Origin: an uncultured Lachnospiraceae bacterium
Lineage (GTDB): Bacteria; Bacillota; Clostridia; Lachnospirales; Lachnospiraceae
Reading direction: 5' to 3'
Length of the DNA stretch: 22,457 nt
NCBI GenBank assembly: GCA_948438565.1
Contig: CAOJLW010000005.1
Span: forward strand, 1 to 22,457
In this document: positions 1-8,277 of the stretch, one piece after another
How positions within the stretch are numbered: position 1 is the stretch's first letter
Layout of the letters: each line of letters opens with the position of its first letter
Position numbers and translations under genes: made by a program
The notes under the pieces: model-generated
The model's input: the letters and a program-made list of their open reading frames with translations, nothing else
The model's database searches: none
What the model was told of the DNA's origin: nothing

Positions 1-27
1 AAAAATATTGAAAAAAGGCAAAAGACA

Positions 28-56
28 TTGATAAAAAACTATAAATATGTAATAAT
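28..56 (+). promoter_or_regulatory. Candidate sigma-A promoter of the GH101 gene
   Basis: TTGATA at 28-33 (5 of 6 matches to TTGACA) is followed after a 17-base spacer by AATAAT at 51-56 (5 of 6 to TATAAT). It lies in a very A+T-rich leader about 90 bases before the GH101 start. Such A+T-rich DNA gives chance matches, so this is only a candidate. Confidence 0.4.
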
Positions 57-143
57 GAAAAAATCTAATATATATAATTTTAGAATCATGGGACAGGATG
101 TGAAGGGGCATTATGTTTCAACATGAAAAAGGAGGTAATATTT

Positions 144-3100
144 ATGAAAAAGCGTAGTTTTACAAAATTGCTGAGCTGTGTCCTGGCATTCAGCATGGTA
201 GCTACGGCGGCGCCCGTTACGGCAATGACAGCGGAATTACCCGTTGCAGCCGAGACGAAAGAAGCCAGAAACAATGAGTGGACGCAGGATCCCGGCACGG
301 TAAAAGGGACTGGCTCCCTGTGCGAGATGTCAGACGACGGGGTTTTGCATATCAAGTCAGGCACAGGAAATAGACAGGGTACGACTTATGATAGCGCAGA
401 TTGTCTGGCTGCATTTTGGGATTCAAGCACGTATGATTTTACGCAGGACGGCTATTTTGAGTTTAAAATAACGCCAAAGTCAGACGCCAGCGACGGACAT
501 CGTTTTGGCGTGATTGTGGATTATCGGGATCCCGGTACAGGTCTGGCATTAGGGTTTGACGGCGACGGATGGTATTGGGAGAAATTTTTTGGCACGGAGG
601 CCGACAATGTATGGACGCCTAATGAAGTGGAACGTATTAAACGGCCGGAGATCGATGAAGAGCAGTCTGTCAGGATAGACTGGACGGCGGACGGTAAATT
701 CTCCTTAACGGTTGATGGGGAAACGGCATATCAGGATGTGGTATGGGCTACGGACAGCTATACGCCGGAGCACAGCAGTGAGGGAAAAATTGCTTTGACC
801 TTAGGCCGTAACAGCATTGACGACGAGATCAGGGATATTCAATCCATCAATGACGAGATGCGCGAGCTGGAGGACGGCGTCAACGACGCATGGTATCAGG
901 ATGAAGCTACGATTCTTGGCACTGGATCCGTTAACGAGCTGACGGCGGACGGCTGGAGACATTTTAAAGGCGGTTCCGGCAACGGTAATGCGGCAAATAA
1001 TGCGTCGTCATATCCGGCGGCATTTGTTCATCCAAAAACGTTTGATTTTACAAAGGCAGGGTATTTCGAATTTGATTTAAATCAGGTATCATCAAAAGAT
1101 GAGTCGCGTTTCGGCGTGTTTTTAGATTATAAAGATCCTGGCAACGGTATGTTTTTGGGTTATGATAAAGGCGGATGGTTCTGGCAGAAATATACCAATG
1201 GGGACGGCGACTACTATAGCGGCGGCCGTGTTGCAGCGCCAACAACCAATACTCCGGTACATATCAGGATAGACTGGACGGCGGACGGCAAATTCAGCCT
1301 GACGGTAGGCGATACGAAAGCATTTACGGATGAGCCAAGCGGCCTGACCCATTCCGCTGAGGGCAAGATTGCTTTAAAATGCAGTACTTTTAACAGTGAG
1401 GCTACAGAAGTAAAACTGCAAAATATCCATTATACCGGTCAGGGTTCCGTAGCCGTACAGACCTGGAACGTAACCGGAAAGGTAGTGGATGCGGCGGGCC
1501 ATGCTCTGGAAGGCGTTAACATTACGGTTGGCAGCCAGAAAACGACGACCGGTGCGGACGGCGTCTATACAGTGAAGGTAAAAGACGGCGACTATACCGT
1601 TACGGCGTCCAAAAACGGTTATCTTGTAAACAGCAAGGACATTACCGTAGAAGGCGGCGATGTATCCGTACCGGATATTACGCTTGCTGAGAAACCTCCG
1701 ATTGCAACAGAAGAGTTAAAGACAGAGGATATGACCGTATCCGTGGCAAAAGCATTTCCATATATTATCCAATACGATTTGGATGGAAAAGTATTCTATG
1801 GACAGACGGCCGAAATCAATACAATTAAAATCAACGGAACTGCCATAGCGGTGGATCCGGATGATATCACAACGACATTTACGGATAAGAAAGCAACTTA
1901 TGTCATGCATTTGACAGCTACGAATATTGATTGTGAGATTACAGCGGAAATCAGTGTGGACAAGAATACGGCTTCGTTTGATATCACAAATGTTACCAAT
2001 AATCTGACGGAGCAGGATGACAAAGGCTTTGCGCTGTATCCGGTACAGACGATTGAGATTCCAAATCATAGCCTGATTTCAGTTCGCAGTTCTCAGGACA
2101 ATGCGCATTTAAAAGGCGCGATTATGTCCAGCAATACGACGACCAGCGGCGACTCGGATTATGATGTAACGCAGGATTTGACGTTAGATCGGGATTTTAT
2201 CTATGCATTTATTAACAACAGTGAAATGAGCGCCGGTTTGTGGAGCAATTCTGAAAATGAAGGTTCTCATGGACCGGTTTCCGTAAGCGCAGGCGGCGCC
2301 AGCAATACGCGTGTGTTGGCGCAGACGCAGAAAGCGGACGACGGTTCGACGTCCCTTGGACTGTCCAGCGCGATGTGGTATTACGACAGAAAGATTACGA
2401 CAAAAGTCTATACGGACGTTACCAATAATGTATTTGAAAACCGTTCCTATGTAGTGGAACATGAAATTATGCCAAGCGCCAAGGTAGTCATCACAGGCGA
2501 TGAGAATGGAGACGGCGATATTGACTGGCAGGACGGCGCTGTGGCGTTCCGTTCGATTATGCATAACCCATTCCGCAGCGAAGTGGTGCCGGAGCTGGTA
2601 AATTACCGTATTGCTATGAACTTCGGAAGTCAGGCGGCCAATCCGTTTTTGATGAACTTAGACGGCGTGAAGAGGGTATACCTGAATACGGACGGCTTAG
2701 GCCAGGGCGTGTTGTTAAAGGGTTACGGCTCTGAGGGTCATGACTCCGGACATCCGGATTATGGCGATATCGGACGGCGTATCGGCGGTGCGGACGATAT
2801 GAATACGTTGATGACGGAAGGTCGGAAAATGGGAGCTCTGTTTGGCATCCATGTCAATGCAAGTGAGATGTATACGGAAGCAAAAGCATTTAGCGACGAG
2901 CTTTCCGGCGGATACAGCGGTCTTGAGCTGGGATGGAACTGGTTGGATCAGGGTATCGGCATCAATTCCTTCTATGACTTGGGAACTGGAAACAGAGAGA
3001 AACGTTTTAAAGAATTATTTGATCAGGTAGGAACCAATCTGGAATTTATATATGTGGACGTATGGGGCAATAACGTGGCAAGTTCCCTTACTTATGCTGA

Positions 3101-5606
3101 GGATTCTTGGGCTTCCAGGATGCTGGCGCGCGAGATTACCGGCCTTGGCTGGCGTCTGGCAACCGAGTGGGGACCGACGCAGGAATACGATTCCACATTG
3201 CAGCACTGGGCGGCTGACTTGGCTTATGGCGGCGCAGGCGCGAAAGGTGAGAACAGCGTAGTGATGCGTTTCTTACGCAACCATCAGAAGGATTCCTGGA
3301 TAGCGGATTATCCGAAATATAACGGCGCGGCGCAGATGCCTCTGTTGGGCGGCTTAAATATGACGGATTTCGAAGGCTGGCAGGGACGTACGGATTTCCG
3401 TAACTATATCACGGTGATGTTCCGTCACAATTTGATTACCAAGTATCTGCAGCATTATCAGGTTGTGGACTGGGTAGACGGCACGCCGGCTGCCGGATGG
3501 ACGCCGGAAATGCAGATTACATTGCGGAATACGCAGGATGCCGACGACGACACCGAAATCGTAGTCAGCAGGGATTCCAATGATATCAGCAATTTGTCCG
3601 CATACAGAAGCAGGACGATTAAAGTAAATGACGTAACGGTTTCTACGGGCGCGCCGACAGGCGGCGACGGCAGCAATCCGGGTAATGAAAAATATTTAAT
3701 CCCATGGAACTGGGATCTGAACGGCGAGGATTTAGACGCGGCCGATCAGAAGATGTACCACTGGAATACGCAGGGCGGAGAAAGCACCTGGACGTTGACC
3801 AAGGACTGGAGCGGCCTGTCAAGCGTAGTGGTATACAAGCTGACGGATGAAGGCAAGACGGAAAAGAAAGAAGTTCCGGTTGTAGACAATCAGATTACCT
3901 TAACGGCGGAAGCGGAGATTCCTTATGTCGTTTATAAGGGTGAAAAAGCCAACCTGACCGTAGACTGGCAGTCGACCAAATACGTTTATGATACGGGATT
4001 TAATGATCCGGATATCAACAGCCACAGGACGATTACCGGAAGCGGGACAGCAGAAATCGTAGATAACCGTTCCGCAAACAATATGCTGAAGCTGGAAGGT
4101 GAAGTTGCTGTCAGCACAACGTTGACCAACTTAAAGCCAGGACAGAAATATGCCCTGTATGTAGGCGTAGATAACAGAAGCGACGCCAACGCATATGTCA
4201 ACGTAACCAATGCAAACGGCAGCAAGACGCTTGGCACGAACTATACAGGCAGATCGTTTGTAGAAAATATCGTATCTTCCGATCAGCACCATACGGGCAG
4301 CGGTTCAACGCTTCCGAATGAGCAGGTCAGCTATTTCCAGAATATGTATGTATTCTTTACGGCGGAAGGCACGACGGCGACCTTGACAATGAAACGCGAC
4401 GCAGGCGAGGGAGCGACTTATTTTGACGATATCCGTGTAGTTGAGACCAAGATGGACGTGATTCGGGAACAGGATGCGGACGGCAATATTACCGCATTGT
4501 ACAATGATTTTGAAGAAAACGCACAAGGAATTTGGCCATTCGTTATTTCCGGACCAAAGGATGAAAGCGGAACGTATGCTCCACAATCTTATGTAACAGA
4601 TAACCGCATCCATTTATCGGAGCGTCATGACAAATATACGCAAGCCGGTTTTATGAGTAAAAAAGTGGACGACGTATTAGACGGCAATTGGTCTGTTAAA
4701 ATTAACGGGTTGACGCAGAATAATTCTATGATTTATCAGACAATTCCGCAGAACTTCCGGTTTGTGCCGGGAGAGAAATACAATGTTACATTTGACTATC
4801 AGATGGGCGATGATGCGACTTATGAAATCCGTCTGGGCGACGGCCAGGATATCAATGTAAAGAGCTGGCGTCTGACGTCTGCAGTTGGCAAGACCAAGAC
4901 ATATTCCCTTAGCTTTACTGCCAGCGAAAGCGGCAATAGCTGGATTGGCGTATATTCTACAGGTAAAGCGGCTGATACGCATAACATGACAGGAAAATCC
5001 GTAGACTTTTCCGGTTATAAAGATTTTATTTTGGATAATCTGAAAATCGAAAAGGCCAGTATGGAAATTTCACCGACGTTTACCGAGGTGGAAACTGCTA
5101 AAAATCCAATTTCATTGACGATCAGTGGAATCAGCGAAGATACGAAAGTGACATGGACGACTTCGGACAAAAACGTTGCACGTGTATCCAACGACGGTAA
5201 GGTATATTTTGTGGGATTTGGTTCAGCGATGATTACAGCGACAGCCGTTGTGAATGGGAAAACAGAAACGTTATCCAGTTCGGTATATTATCCGGATCAA
5301 TATGTTGAACCGGCAACGCTGGAGCAGGCTTGGGCGAATACACAGGAAACCTACAGTGAAAGCAGCGGGGTTGACAATGTCATTGACGGAAGCGCCAATT
5401 CAATTTGGCATTCCAATTATAGTACGGGATTTACGGTATCCGAGACGAATCCGGCTATTGTAACGGTTCGCTCGAAAGAGGATATTTCCGAATTTGAACG
5501 GATTGCATTCCAGCAGAGGGGAAGCGGAGGTTCGAATGGTATTATCCAGAAATATGAATGTATTGTTGGATCGAGTTTTGACGCAAGCGCCCATACGGTT
5601 GGATGA
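144..5606 (+). CDS. Secreted endo-alpha-N-acetylgalactosaminidase (GH101), ended early by an in-frame TGA
   Basis: This extracellular enzyme is predicted to release Gal-beta-1,3-GalNAc from O-glycosylated serine/threonine of mucins. I start it at ATG 144, which has AGGAGGT seven bases upstream; the in-frame ATG at 123 lies before that site. Order by residue: signal peptide 1-32; two related beta-sandwich-like modules about 43-238 and 247-435; carboxypeptidase-regulatory-like fold 441-517; GH101 N-terminal sandwich 520-760; (beta/alpha)8 barrel about 785-1110; beta domain to 1270; two galactose-binding-like modules 1279-1438 and 1453-1640; BIG2-like domain 1640-1718; start of an F5/8 C-type module. 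The barrel opens with a Ca-loop-like DENGDGDID at 786. The predicted nucleophile is D972 (YVDVWGN) and the acid/base E1008 (ATEWG), 36 apart, close to the spacing in characterised GH101 enzymes. The frame stops at codon 1821 inside the F5/8 module, so the catalytic part should be complete while the C-terminal 586 codons are cut off. Confidence 0.9.
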   Translation: MKKRSFTKLLSCVLAFSMVATAAPVTAMTAELPVAAETKEARNNEWTQDPGTVKGTGSLCEMSDDGVLHIKSGTGNRQGTTYDSADCLAAFWDSSTYDFTQDGYFEFKITPKSDASDGHRFGVIVDYRDPGTGLALGFDGDGWYWEKFFGTEADNVWTPNEVERIKRPEIDEEQSVRIDWTADGKFSLTVDGETAYQDVVWATDSYTPEHSSEGKIALTLGRNSIDDEIRDIQSINDEMRELEDGVNDAWYQDEATILGTGSVNELTADGWRHFKGGSGNGNAANNASSYPAAFVHPKTFDFTKAGYFEFDLNQVSSKDESRFGVFLDYKDPGNGMFLGYDKGGWFWQKYTNGDGDYYSGGRVAAPTTNTPVHIRIDWTADGKFSLTVGDTKAFTDEPSGLTHSAEGKIALKCSTFNSEATEVKLQNIHYTGQGSVAVQTWNVTGKVVDAAGHALEGVNITVGSQKTTTGADGVYTVKVKDGDYTVTASKNGYLVNSKDITVEGGDVSVPDITLAEKPPIATEELKTEDMTVSVAKAFPYIIQYDLDGKVFYGQTAEINTIKINGTAIAVDPDDITTTFTDKKATYVMHLTATNIDCEITAEISVDKNTASFDITNVTNNLTEQDDKGFALYPVQTIEIPNHSLISVRSSQDNAHLKGAIMSSNTTTSGDSDYDVTQDLTLDRDFIYAFINNSEMSAGLWSNSENEGSHGPVSVSAGGASNTRVLAQTQKADDGSTSLGLSSAMWYYDRKITTKVYTDVTNNVFENRSYVVEHEIMPSAKVVITGDENGDGDIDWQDGAVAFRSIMHNPFRSEVVPELVNYRIAMNFGSQAANPFLMNLDGVKRVYLNTDGLGQGVLLKGYGSEGHDSGHPDYGDIGRRIGGADDMNTLMTEGRKMGALFGIHVNASEMYTEAKAFSDELSGGYSGLELGWNWLDQGIGINSFYDLGTGNREKRFKELFDQVGTNLEFIYVDVWGNNVASSLTYAEDSWASRMLAREITGLGWRLATEWGPTQEYDSTLQHWAADLAYGGAGAKGENSVVMRFLRNHQKDSWIADYPKYNGAAQMPLLGGLNMTDFEGWQGRTDFRNYITVMFRHNLITKYLQHYQVVDWVDGTPAAGWTPEMQITLRNTQDADDDTEIVVSRDSNDISNLSAYRSRTIKVNDVTVSTGAPTGGDGSNPGNEKYLIPWNWDLNGEDLDAADQKMYHWNTQGGESTWTLTKDWSGLSSVVVYKLTDEGKTEKKEVPVVDNQITLTAEAEIPYVVYKGEKANLTVDWQSTKYVYDTGFNDPDINSHRTITGSGTAEIVDNRSANNMLKLEGEVAVSTTLTNLKPGQKYALYVGVDNRSDANAYVNVTNANGSKTLGTNYTGRSFVENIVSSDQHHTGSGSTLPNEQVSYFQNMYVFFTAEGTTATLTMKRDAGEGATYFDDIRVVETKMDVIREQDADGNITALYNDFEENAQGIWPFVISGPKDESGTYAPQSYVTDNRIHLSERHDKYTQAGFMSKKVDDVLDGNWSVKINGLTQNNSMIYQTIPQNFRFVPGEKYNVTFDYQMGDDATYEIRLGDGQDINVKSWRLTSAVGKTKTYSLSFTASESGNSWIGVYSTGKAADTHNMTGKSVDFSGYKDFILDNLKIEKASMEISPTFTEVETAKNPISLTISGISEDTKVTWTTSDKNVARVSNDGKVYFVGFGSAMITATAVVNGKTETLSSSVYYPDQYVEPATLEQAWANTQETYSESSGVDNVIDGSANSIWHSNYSTGFTVSETNPAIVTVRSKEDISEFERIAFQQRGSGGSNGIIQKYECIVGSSFDASAHTVG
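267..1446 (+). repeat. Two tandem related modules at the GH101 N-terminus
   Basis: Two modules of roughly 190-200 residues follow the signal peptide. They share an ordered set of motifs: W.Q(D)..T..GTGS, then FDFT or YDFT..GYFEF, then FGV..DY.DPG.G..LG, then G.W.WEK/WQK, then RIDWTADGKFSLTV, then EGKIAL. A 24-bp stretch coding RIDWTADG is identical in both (671-694 and 1265-1288), so they arose by internal duplication. The pattern suggests a concanavalin-A-like or related glycan-binding sandwich. I do not recognise an exact family. Confidence 0.7.
5604..5606 (+). other. In-frame TGA interrupting the GH101 reading frame
   Basis: Codon 1821 is TGA, between GGA (Gly) and ACC (Thr). The frame after it stays open to 7367 and keeps coding the rest of the same F5/8 module (G-stop-TTYTTG..., then a segment ending in SEVIIDT). 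A one-base change TGG to TGA would explain it, since a Trp fits the G-W-T context of a discoidin-like strand. A sequencing error is possible. Trp is encoded by TGG throughout the window, so a changed genetic code is unlikely. Confidence 0.85.
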
Positions 5607-7367
5607 ACCACATATACGACAGGTGTTGTATCCGTTTCAGGGGATGACGCTAAGAATGGTCAGATTGTGGAAATGGATCTGCCGGAAGGCACAAAGGGCA
5701 ACTATTTGCAGATTCGTGTATTGCAGGGTTATGGCGGTTTTGCCGCTATGTCCGAGGTAATCATTGATACGGTTATTTCTTATGACACGCCGGAAGAACG
5801 GGCGTTAATGCAGGCCAATAAAGGCTTAGTTGTACAAGATGAATTAGACAATGCCGTAGGTACCGCAGATCAGTTTGGCGAAGGCAAAGACTACTATACG
5901 GAGCAAAGCTGGCTGGCATTCCAGGAGGCATATGAAGCTGCAAAAGCAGGTGCGGATGATCCGGATGCAATCGATGCGTTAGTAGAAGCGTTGAATAACT
6001 TAAATAAGTTGTTGGCTGTACAGGATCAAGTTCAGGAAACGTTGACCCAGACAGAAAATACACAGACAGGCGGCCAGAAATATTATACAGCGGCAAGCTG
6101 GGAGGCGTTCTCCACGGCATATGCGGCTGCACAGGCAGGGTTGCCGGAGTCTCTGGAATCGTCCGAATGGGAAGCTTTGAATCAGGCTCTTGCGAGCGCA
6201 CAGGAGCTGTTAAATGCCCAGGATGAGCTGAATCAGGCGTTTACGGCGGCAAAACCTGTTTATGATGCAGGCAGCGCAGGCTATACCTCGGAGAGCTGGG
6301 CGCTCTTTGAAGAGGCATATCAGGATGCGGAAGCAGCCAGAGCGGCAGATTCAAACCTGACAGACGTATCAGAATGGAAGAGACTGGCAAGCATCTTAAA
6401 AGCGACACAGGCTAATCTGGAAAAAGGAGAGGATCCGGGACCAGATCCGCAGTTAGAGGCTGCACGTAATGCATTGAAGAGTGCGTTGGCAGCAGCAAAA
6501 GCTATTTATGACGGTGGTCAGAAGAATTATACGAAAGCGACTTGGGATGTATTTAAGGCTGCTTATGAGAGTGCGCAGGCAGGCGTAAATTCGAATGTTC
6601 TTACAGAATTACAGAATTTAAAAGACAGTCTGATGGATGCGCAGAGTAAGCTGGCAACAGAAGGCGGTCAACCGGTTCCGGAAGATCCGCAATTGACGGC
6701 GGCGCGTACAGGACTGCAAAATGCGCTGACAGCGGCGGACGCTATTTATAACGGCGGCCAGAAGAACTATACGGATGAAAGCTGGAATGCATTTAAGAGC
6801 GCATATGAAGCTGCAAAAGCAGGAATCAATTCTGCGAATATTACGGAATTGAACAATTTAGCGGCGGCATTGAGCAACGCACAAAGCGCTTTGGCGGAGA
6901 AAGCCGGTCAGACGCCTGTTCCTACGGAAACGTTCAAGAAGGGCCAGACCTTTACGATCAAGAAGATCCGTTATAAAGTGACTAGCGTAGCGAAAAAGAC
7001 GGTAACGGTTGTAAAAGGCTCCAATCAGAAAACGGTATCCATTCCTGCGACAGTTAGCAAGGGCGGAGTAAAATGGTCCGTTACAGCAATCGATAAGAAA
7101 GCCTTTAAGAATTACAAGAAGCTGCAGAATCTGAAGATTGGCAAGAATGTTAAGACAATTGGCAAACAGAGCTTCTATGGATGTAGTAAACTGAAGAAAG
7201 TAATCTTTACTCGGACTTCTGCTACTTCCATTAAGTCAAAGGCATTTACCAAGACCAATTCTAAGATGAAAGTACAGCTTCCAAAGAAAATGAGCAAAAA
7301 GACAAAGAGTACGATGAAGAGCAGGCTGAAAAAAGCAGGCGTAAGCAAAAAGGCAACGATTAAATAG
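5607..7367 (+). pseudogene. Severed 3' part of the GH101 gene: F5/8 end, FIVAR repeats, LRR/lysine-rich tail
   Basis: This is the same frame as the upstream GH101 coding sequence, with no other stop until TAG at 7365-7367. It encodes the last strands of the F5/8 C-type module, five FIVAR repeats (5838-6910), and a C-terminal module. That module carries a BspA-type leucine-rich repeat (FKNYKKLQNLKIGKNVKTIG, then SFYGCSKLKKVIF) in a strongly lysine-rich tail ending KKATIK. Read through, the whole protein would be 2407 codons. FIVAR repeats in exoenzymes are usually regarded as spacers or cell-surface and carbohydrate-contact elements. An ATG at 5667 could nominally start a 566-residue protein, but it has no convincing ribosome binding site and no signal peptide. 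I therefore treat the segment as untranslated, or reached only by UGA readthrough. Confidence 0.75.
5838..6910 (+). repeat. Five tandem FIVAR repeats
   Basis: Five helical units of about 60-75 residues begin near 5838, 6024, 6222, 6451 and 6688. Each has the FIVAR pattern: an A..L..A helix, then Y(T/S)..(S/T)W..F..AY..A, then a helix with N.L..A...L. Units 4 and 5 are most alike: both have AI(Y)(D/N)GGQKNYT and similar DNA, pointing to a later duplication. All five lie beyond the in-frame TGA. Confidence 0.8.
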
Positions 7368-7383
7368 TTGACAATTAACGCCT

Positions 7384-7427
7384 GAGGGATACGGAGACAA
7401 TCGGGTTTTCGTATCCCTCTGGTTTTT
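7384..7427 (+). terminator. Intrinsic terminator after the GH101 gene
   Basis: GAGGGATACG (7384-7393) pairs perfectly with CGTATCCCTC (7410-7419). The loop is 16 bases and a T run follows at 7423-7427, starting 16 bases after the TAG stop at 7367. Confidence 0.85.
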
Positions 7428-7455
7428 GATTTGTCTGGAAAAAGAAGGGGATGTA

Positions 7456-7464
7456 TGGTAGAAT
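7456..7464 (+). promoter_or_regulatory. Candidate extended -10 promoter of the tetR gene
   Basis: TGG followed by TAGAAT (7459-7464) matches an extended -10 element (TGnTATAAT, 5 of 6 in the hexamer). The only -35-like hexamer, TTGTCT at 7431-7436, is 22 bases away, which is too far, so the extended -10 would have to suffice. The implied start near 7471 sits directly before the palindrome at 7475-7503. Confidence 0.4.
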
Positions 7465-7474
7465 GGAAAAGCAT

Positions 7475-7503
7475 GGACAGTTGGCATTAAGCCAATCATG
7501 TCC
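7475..7503 (+). promoter_or_regulatory. Palindrome before tetR, candidate auto-operator
   Basis: GGACA-g-TTGGC at 7475-7485 and GCCAA-tca-TGTCC at 7491-7503 are inverted copies around ATTAA. All ten arm bases match, with slightly unequal inner gaps (1 and 3). It overlaps the predicted start of the tetR transcript, where TetR-family operators commonly lie. It is not followed by a T run, so it is not a terminator. It could instead be an RNA hairpin in the leader. Confidence 0.45.
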
Positions 7504-7549
7504 GTGATAAAAATGTATGATATTACAATAAAACAGGGAGGAATGCTCA

Positions 7550-8110
7550 TTGACGCAGGGTAAAAATGCGACTGATGTTTTGCTTACAGAGAGTTTTAAG
7601 GAACTGGCGTTGCAGCGCCCGATTGAGAAGATTACAATTAAAGAGATTACGGACAGAGCCGGGGTGATTCGCCCGACGTTTTATAATCATTTTCAGGATA
7701 AATATGAGCTTTTGGAACAGATTATTTTAACGGAGCTGTTGGAGCCGATCCGTCCTCTGATTGAAAATCGGATGGTAAACGAGGCGTTGACGCTCTTGTT
7801 TACCAATATCGAAAAAGAGCGCGGTTTTTATATGCAGGCAGTTCGTCTCGAGGGGCAGAATTCTTTTGAAGCCATTGCCAGGAATTGCGTCAAAGCCTTG
7901 CTGTTGGAGATTTTAGAACAGAATGCAGTAGAAAAGATCAGCAGGTTTAACTGGCTGACCCCGGAACGTACGGCTCTATACTATGCGCATTCGATGTGTT
8001 CGATTGTCATTGTATGGATTAAAAGCGGCATGGCCGTTTCCCCAAAGGAGCTGGCGGAAATTTACGACTATATGATGAGGCATTCCATAGAAGATGTGTT
8101 TTTTGGATAG
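7550..8110 (+). CDS. TetR/AcrR-family transcriptional regulator
   Basis: A 186-residue protein of typical TetR size. The N-terminal helix-turn-helix covers about residues 8-60: LLTESFKELA, then ITIKEITDRAGVIRPTFYNHF, then KYELLEQII, with the family's conserved TFY(N/Y)HF recognition-helix end. The rest is helical and ligand-binding-like, of unknown specificity. The start is TTG at 7550, eight bases after GGGAGG (7536-7541). The nearby ATG at 7543 is in another frame and stops after six codons. The gene lies just before an MMPL-type exporter gene on the same strand, the usual context for a repressor controlling an efflux gene. Palindromes on both sides (7475-7503 and 8153-8176) are candidate binding sites. 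The target control is inferred; the family is clear. Confidence 0.88.
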   Translation: MTQGKNATDVLLTESFKELALQRPIEKITIKEITDRAGVIRPTFYNHFQDKYELLEQIILTELLEPIRPLIENRMVNEALTLLFTNIEKERGFYMQAVRLEGQNSFEAIARNCVKALLLEILEQNAVEKISRFNWLTPERTALYYAHSMCSIVIVWIKSGMAVSPKELAEIYDYMMRHSIEDVFFG

Positions 8111-8122
8111 CTTAGTTTTTGG

Positions 8123-8176
8123 TATACAAATTAAAGACAGTGTTTGATCCGATATACAAATTGATAAAATTGTATA
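8123..8176 (+). promoter_or_regulatory. Repeated TATACAAATT motif with an inverted partner before the MMPL gene
   Basis: TATACAAATT occurs at 8123-8132 and again at 8153-8162, exactly 30 bp apart. The second copy also forms an inverted repeat, TATACAA (8153-8159) with TTGTATA (8170-8176), which overlaps a -10-like TATAAA at 8173-8178. No good -35 hexamer is seen. Regular spacing and dyad symmetry next to a tetR gene suggest operator half-sites. The DNA is A+T-rich, so chance must be allowed for. Confidence 0.4.
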
Positions 8177-8194
8177 AAAATGGAAAACAAACGG

Positions 8195-8229
8195 AAAAGA
8201 TTGGATATTTTCAAATCCAATCTTTTTTT
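8195..8229 (+). terminator. Strong intrinsic terminator between tetR and the MMPL gene
   Basis: AAAAGATTGGAT (8195-8206) pairs perfectly over 12 bp with ATCCAATCTTTT (8215-8226) around an 8-base loop, and Ts run to 8229. It follows the tetR stop by about 85 bases and ends about 48 bases before the exporter start. It would stop tetR transcripts. If the exporter promoter is upstream, it would act as an attenuator. Confidence 0.8.
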
Positions 8230-8277
8230 ATATTTTATATTTATGAAAAAAATAAGAGAAAAGAGATGAGGACGAAT

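Noticed and set aside
2499..2530. Dockerin-like calcium motif DENGDGDIDW in the GH101 protein.
   Set aside because: It occurs once, inside the start of the catalytic barrel, and not as a duplicated C-terminal dockerin. It is better read as a GH101 structural calcium loop.
5604..5631. Selenocysteine insertion at the TGA: a 7-bp hairpin with an AGGU loop lies at 5614-5631, just after the codon.
   Set aside because: The loop begins 14 bases after the TGA, shorter than usual for bacterial SECIS elements. The stem is weak with a G-U pair, and a structural beta-sandwich module has no known use for Sec. A Trp-to-stop change explains it more simply.
5667..7367. Separate 566-residue protein starting at ATG 5667.
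   Set aside because: It has no ribosome binding site or signal peptide, and it starts in the middle of an F5/8 module whose first half is encoded in the same frame upstream.
8119..8277. Longer N-terminus of the exporter from TTG 8119.
   Set aside because: The added segment runs across a strong intrinsic terminator, has low-complexity content and no ribosome binding site. The family starts just before TM1, as from 8278.
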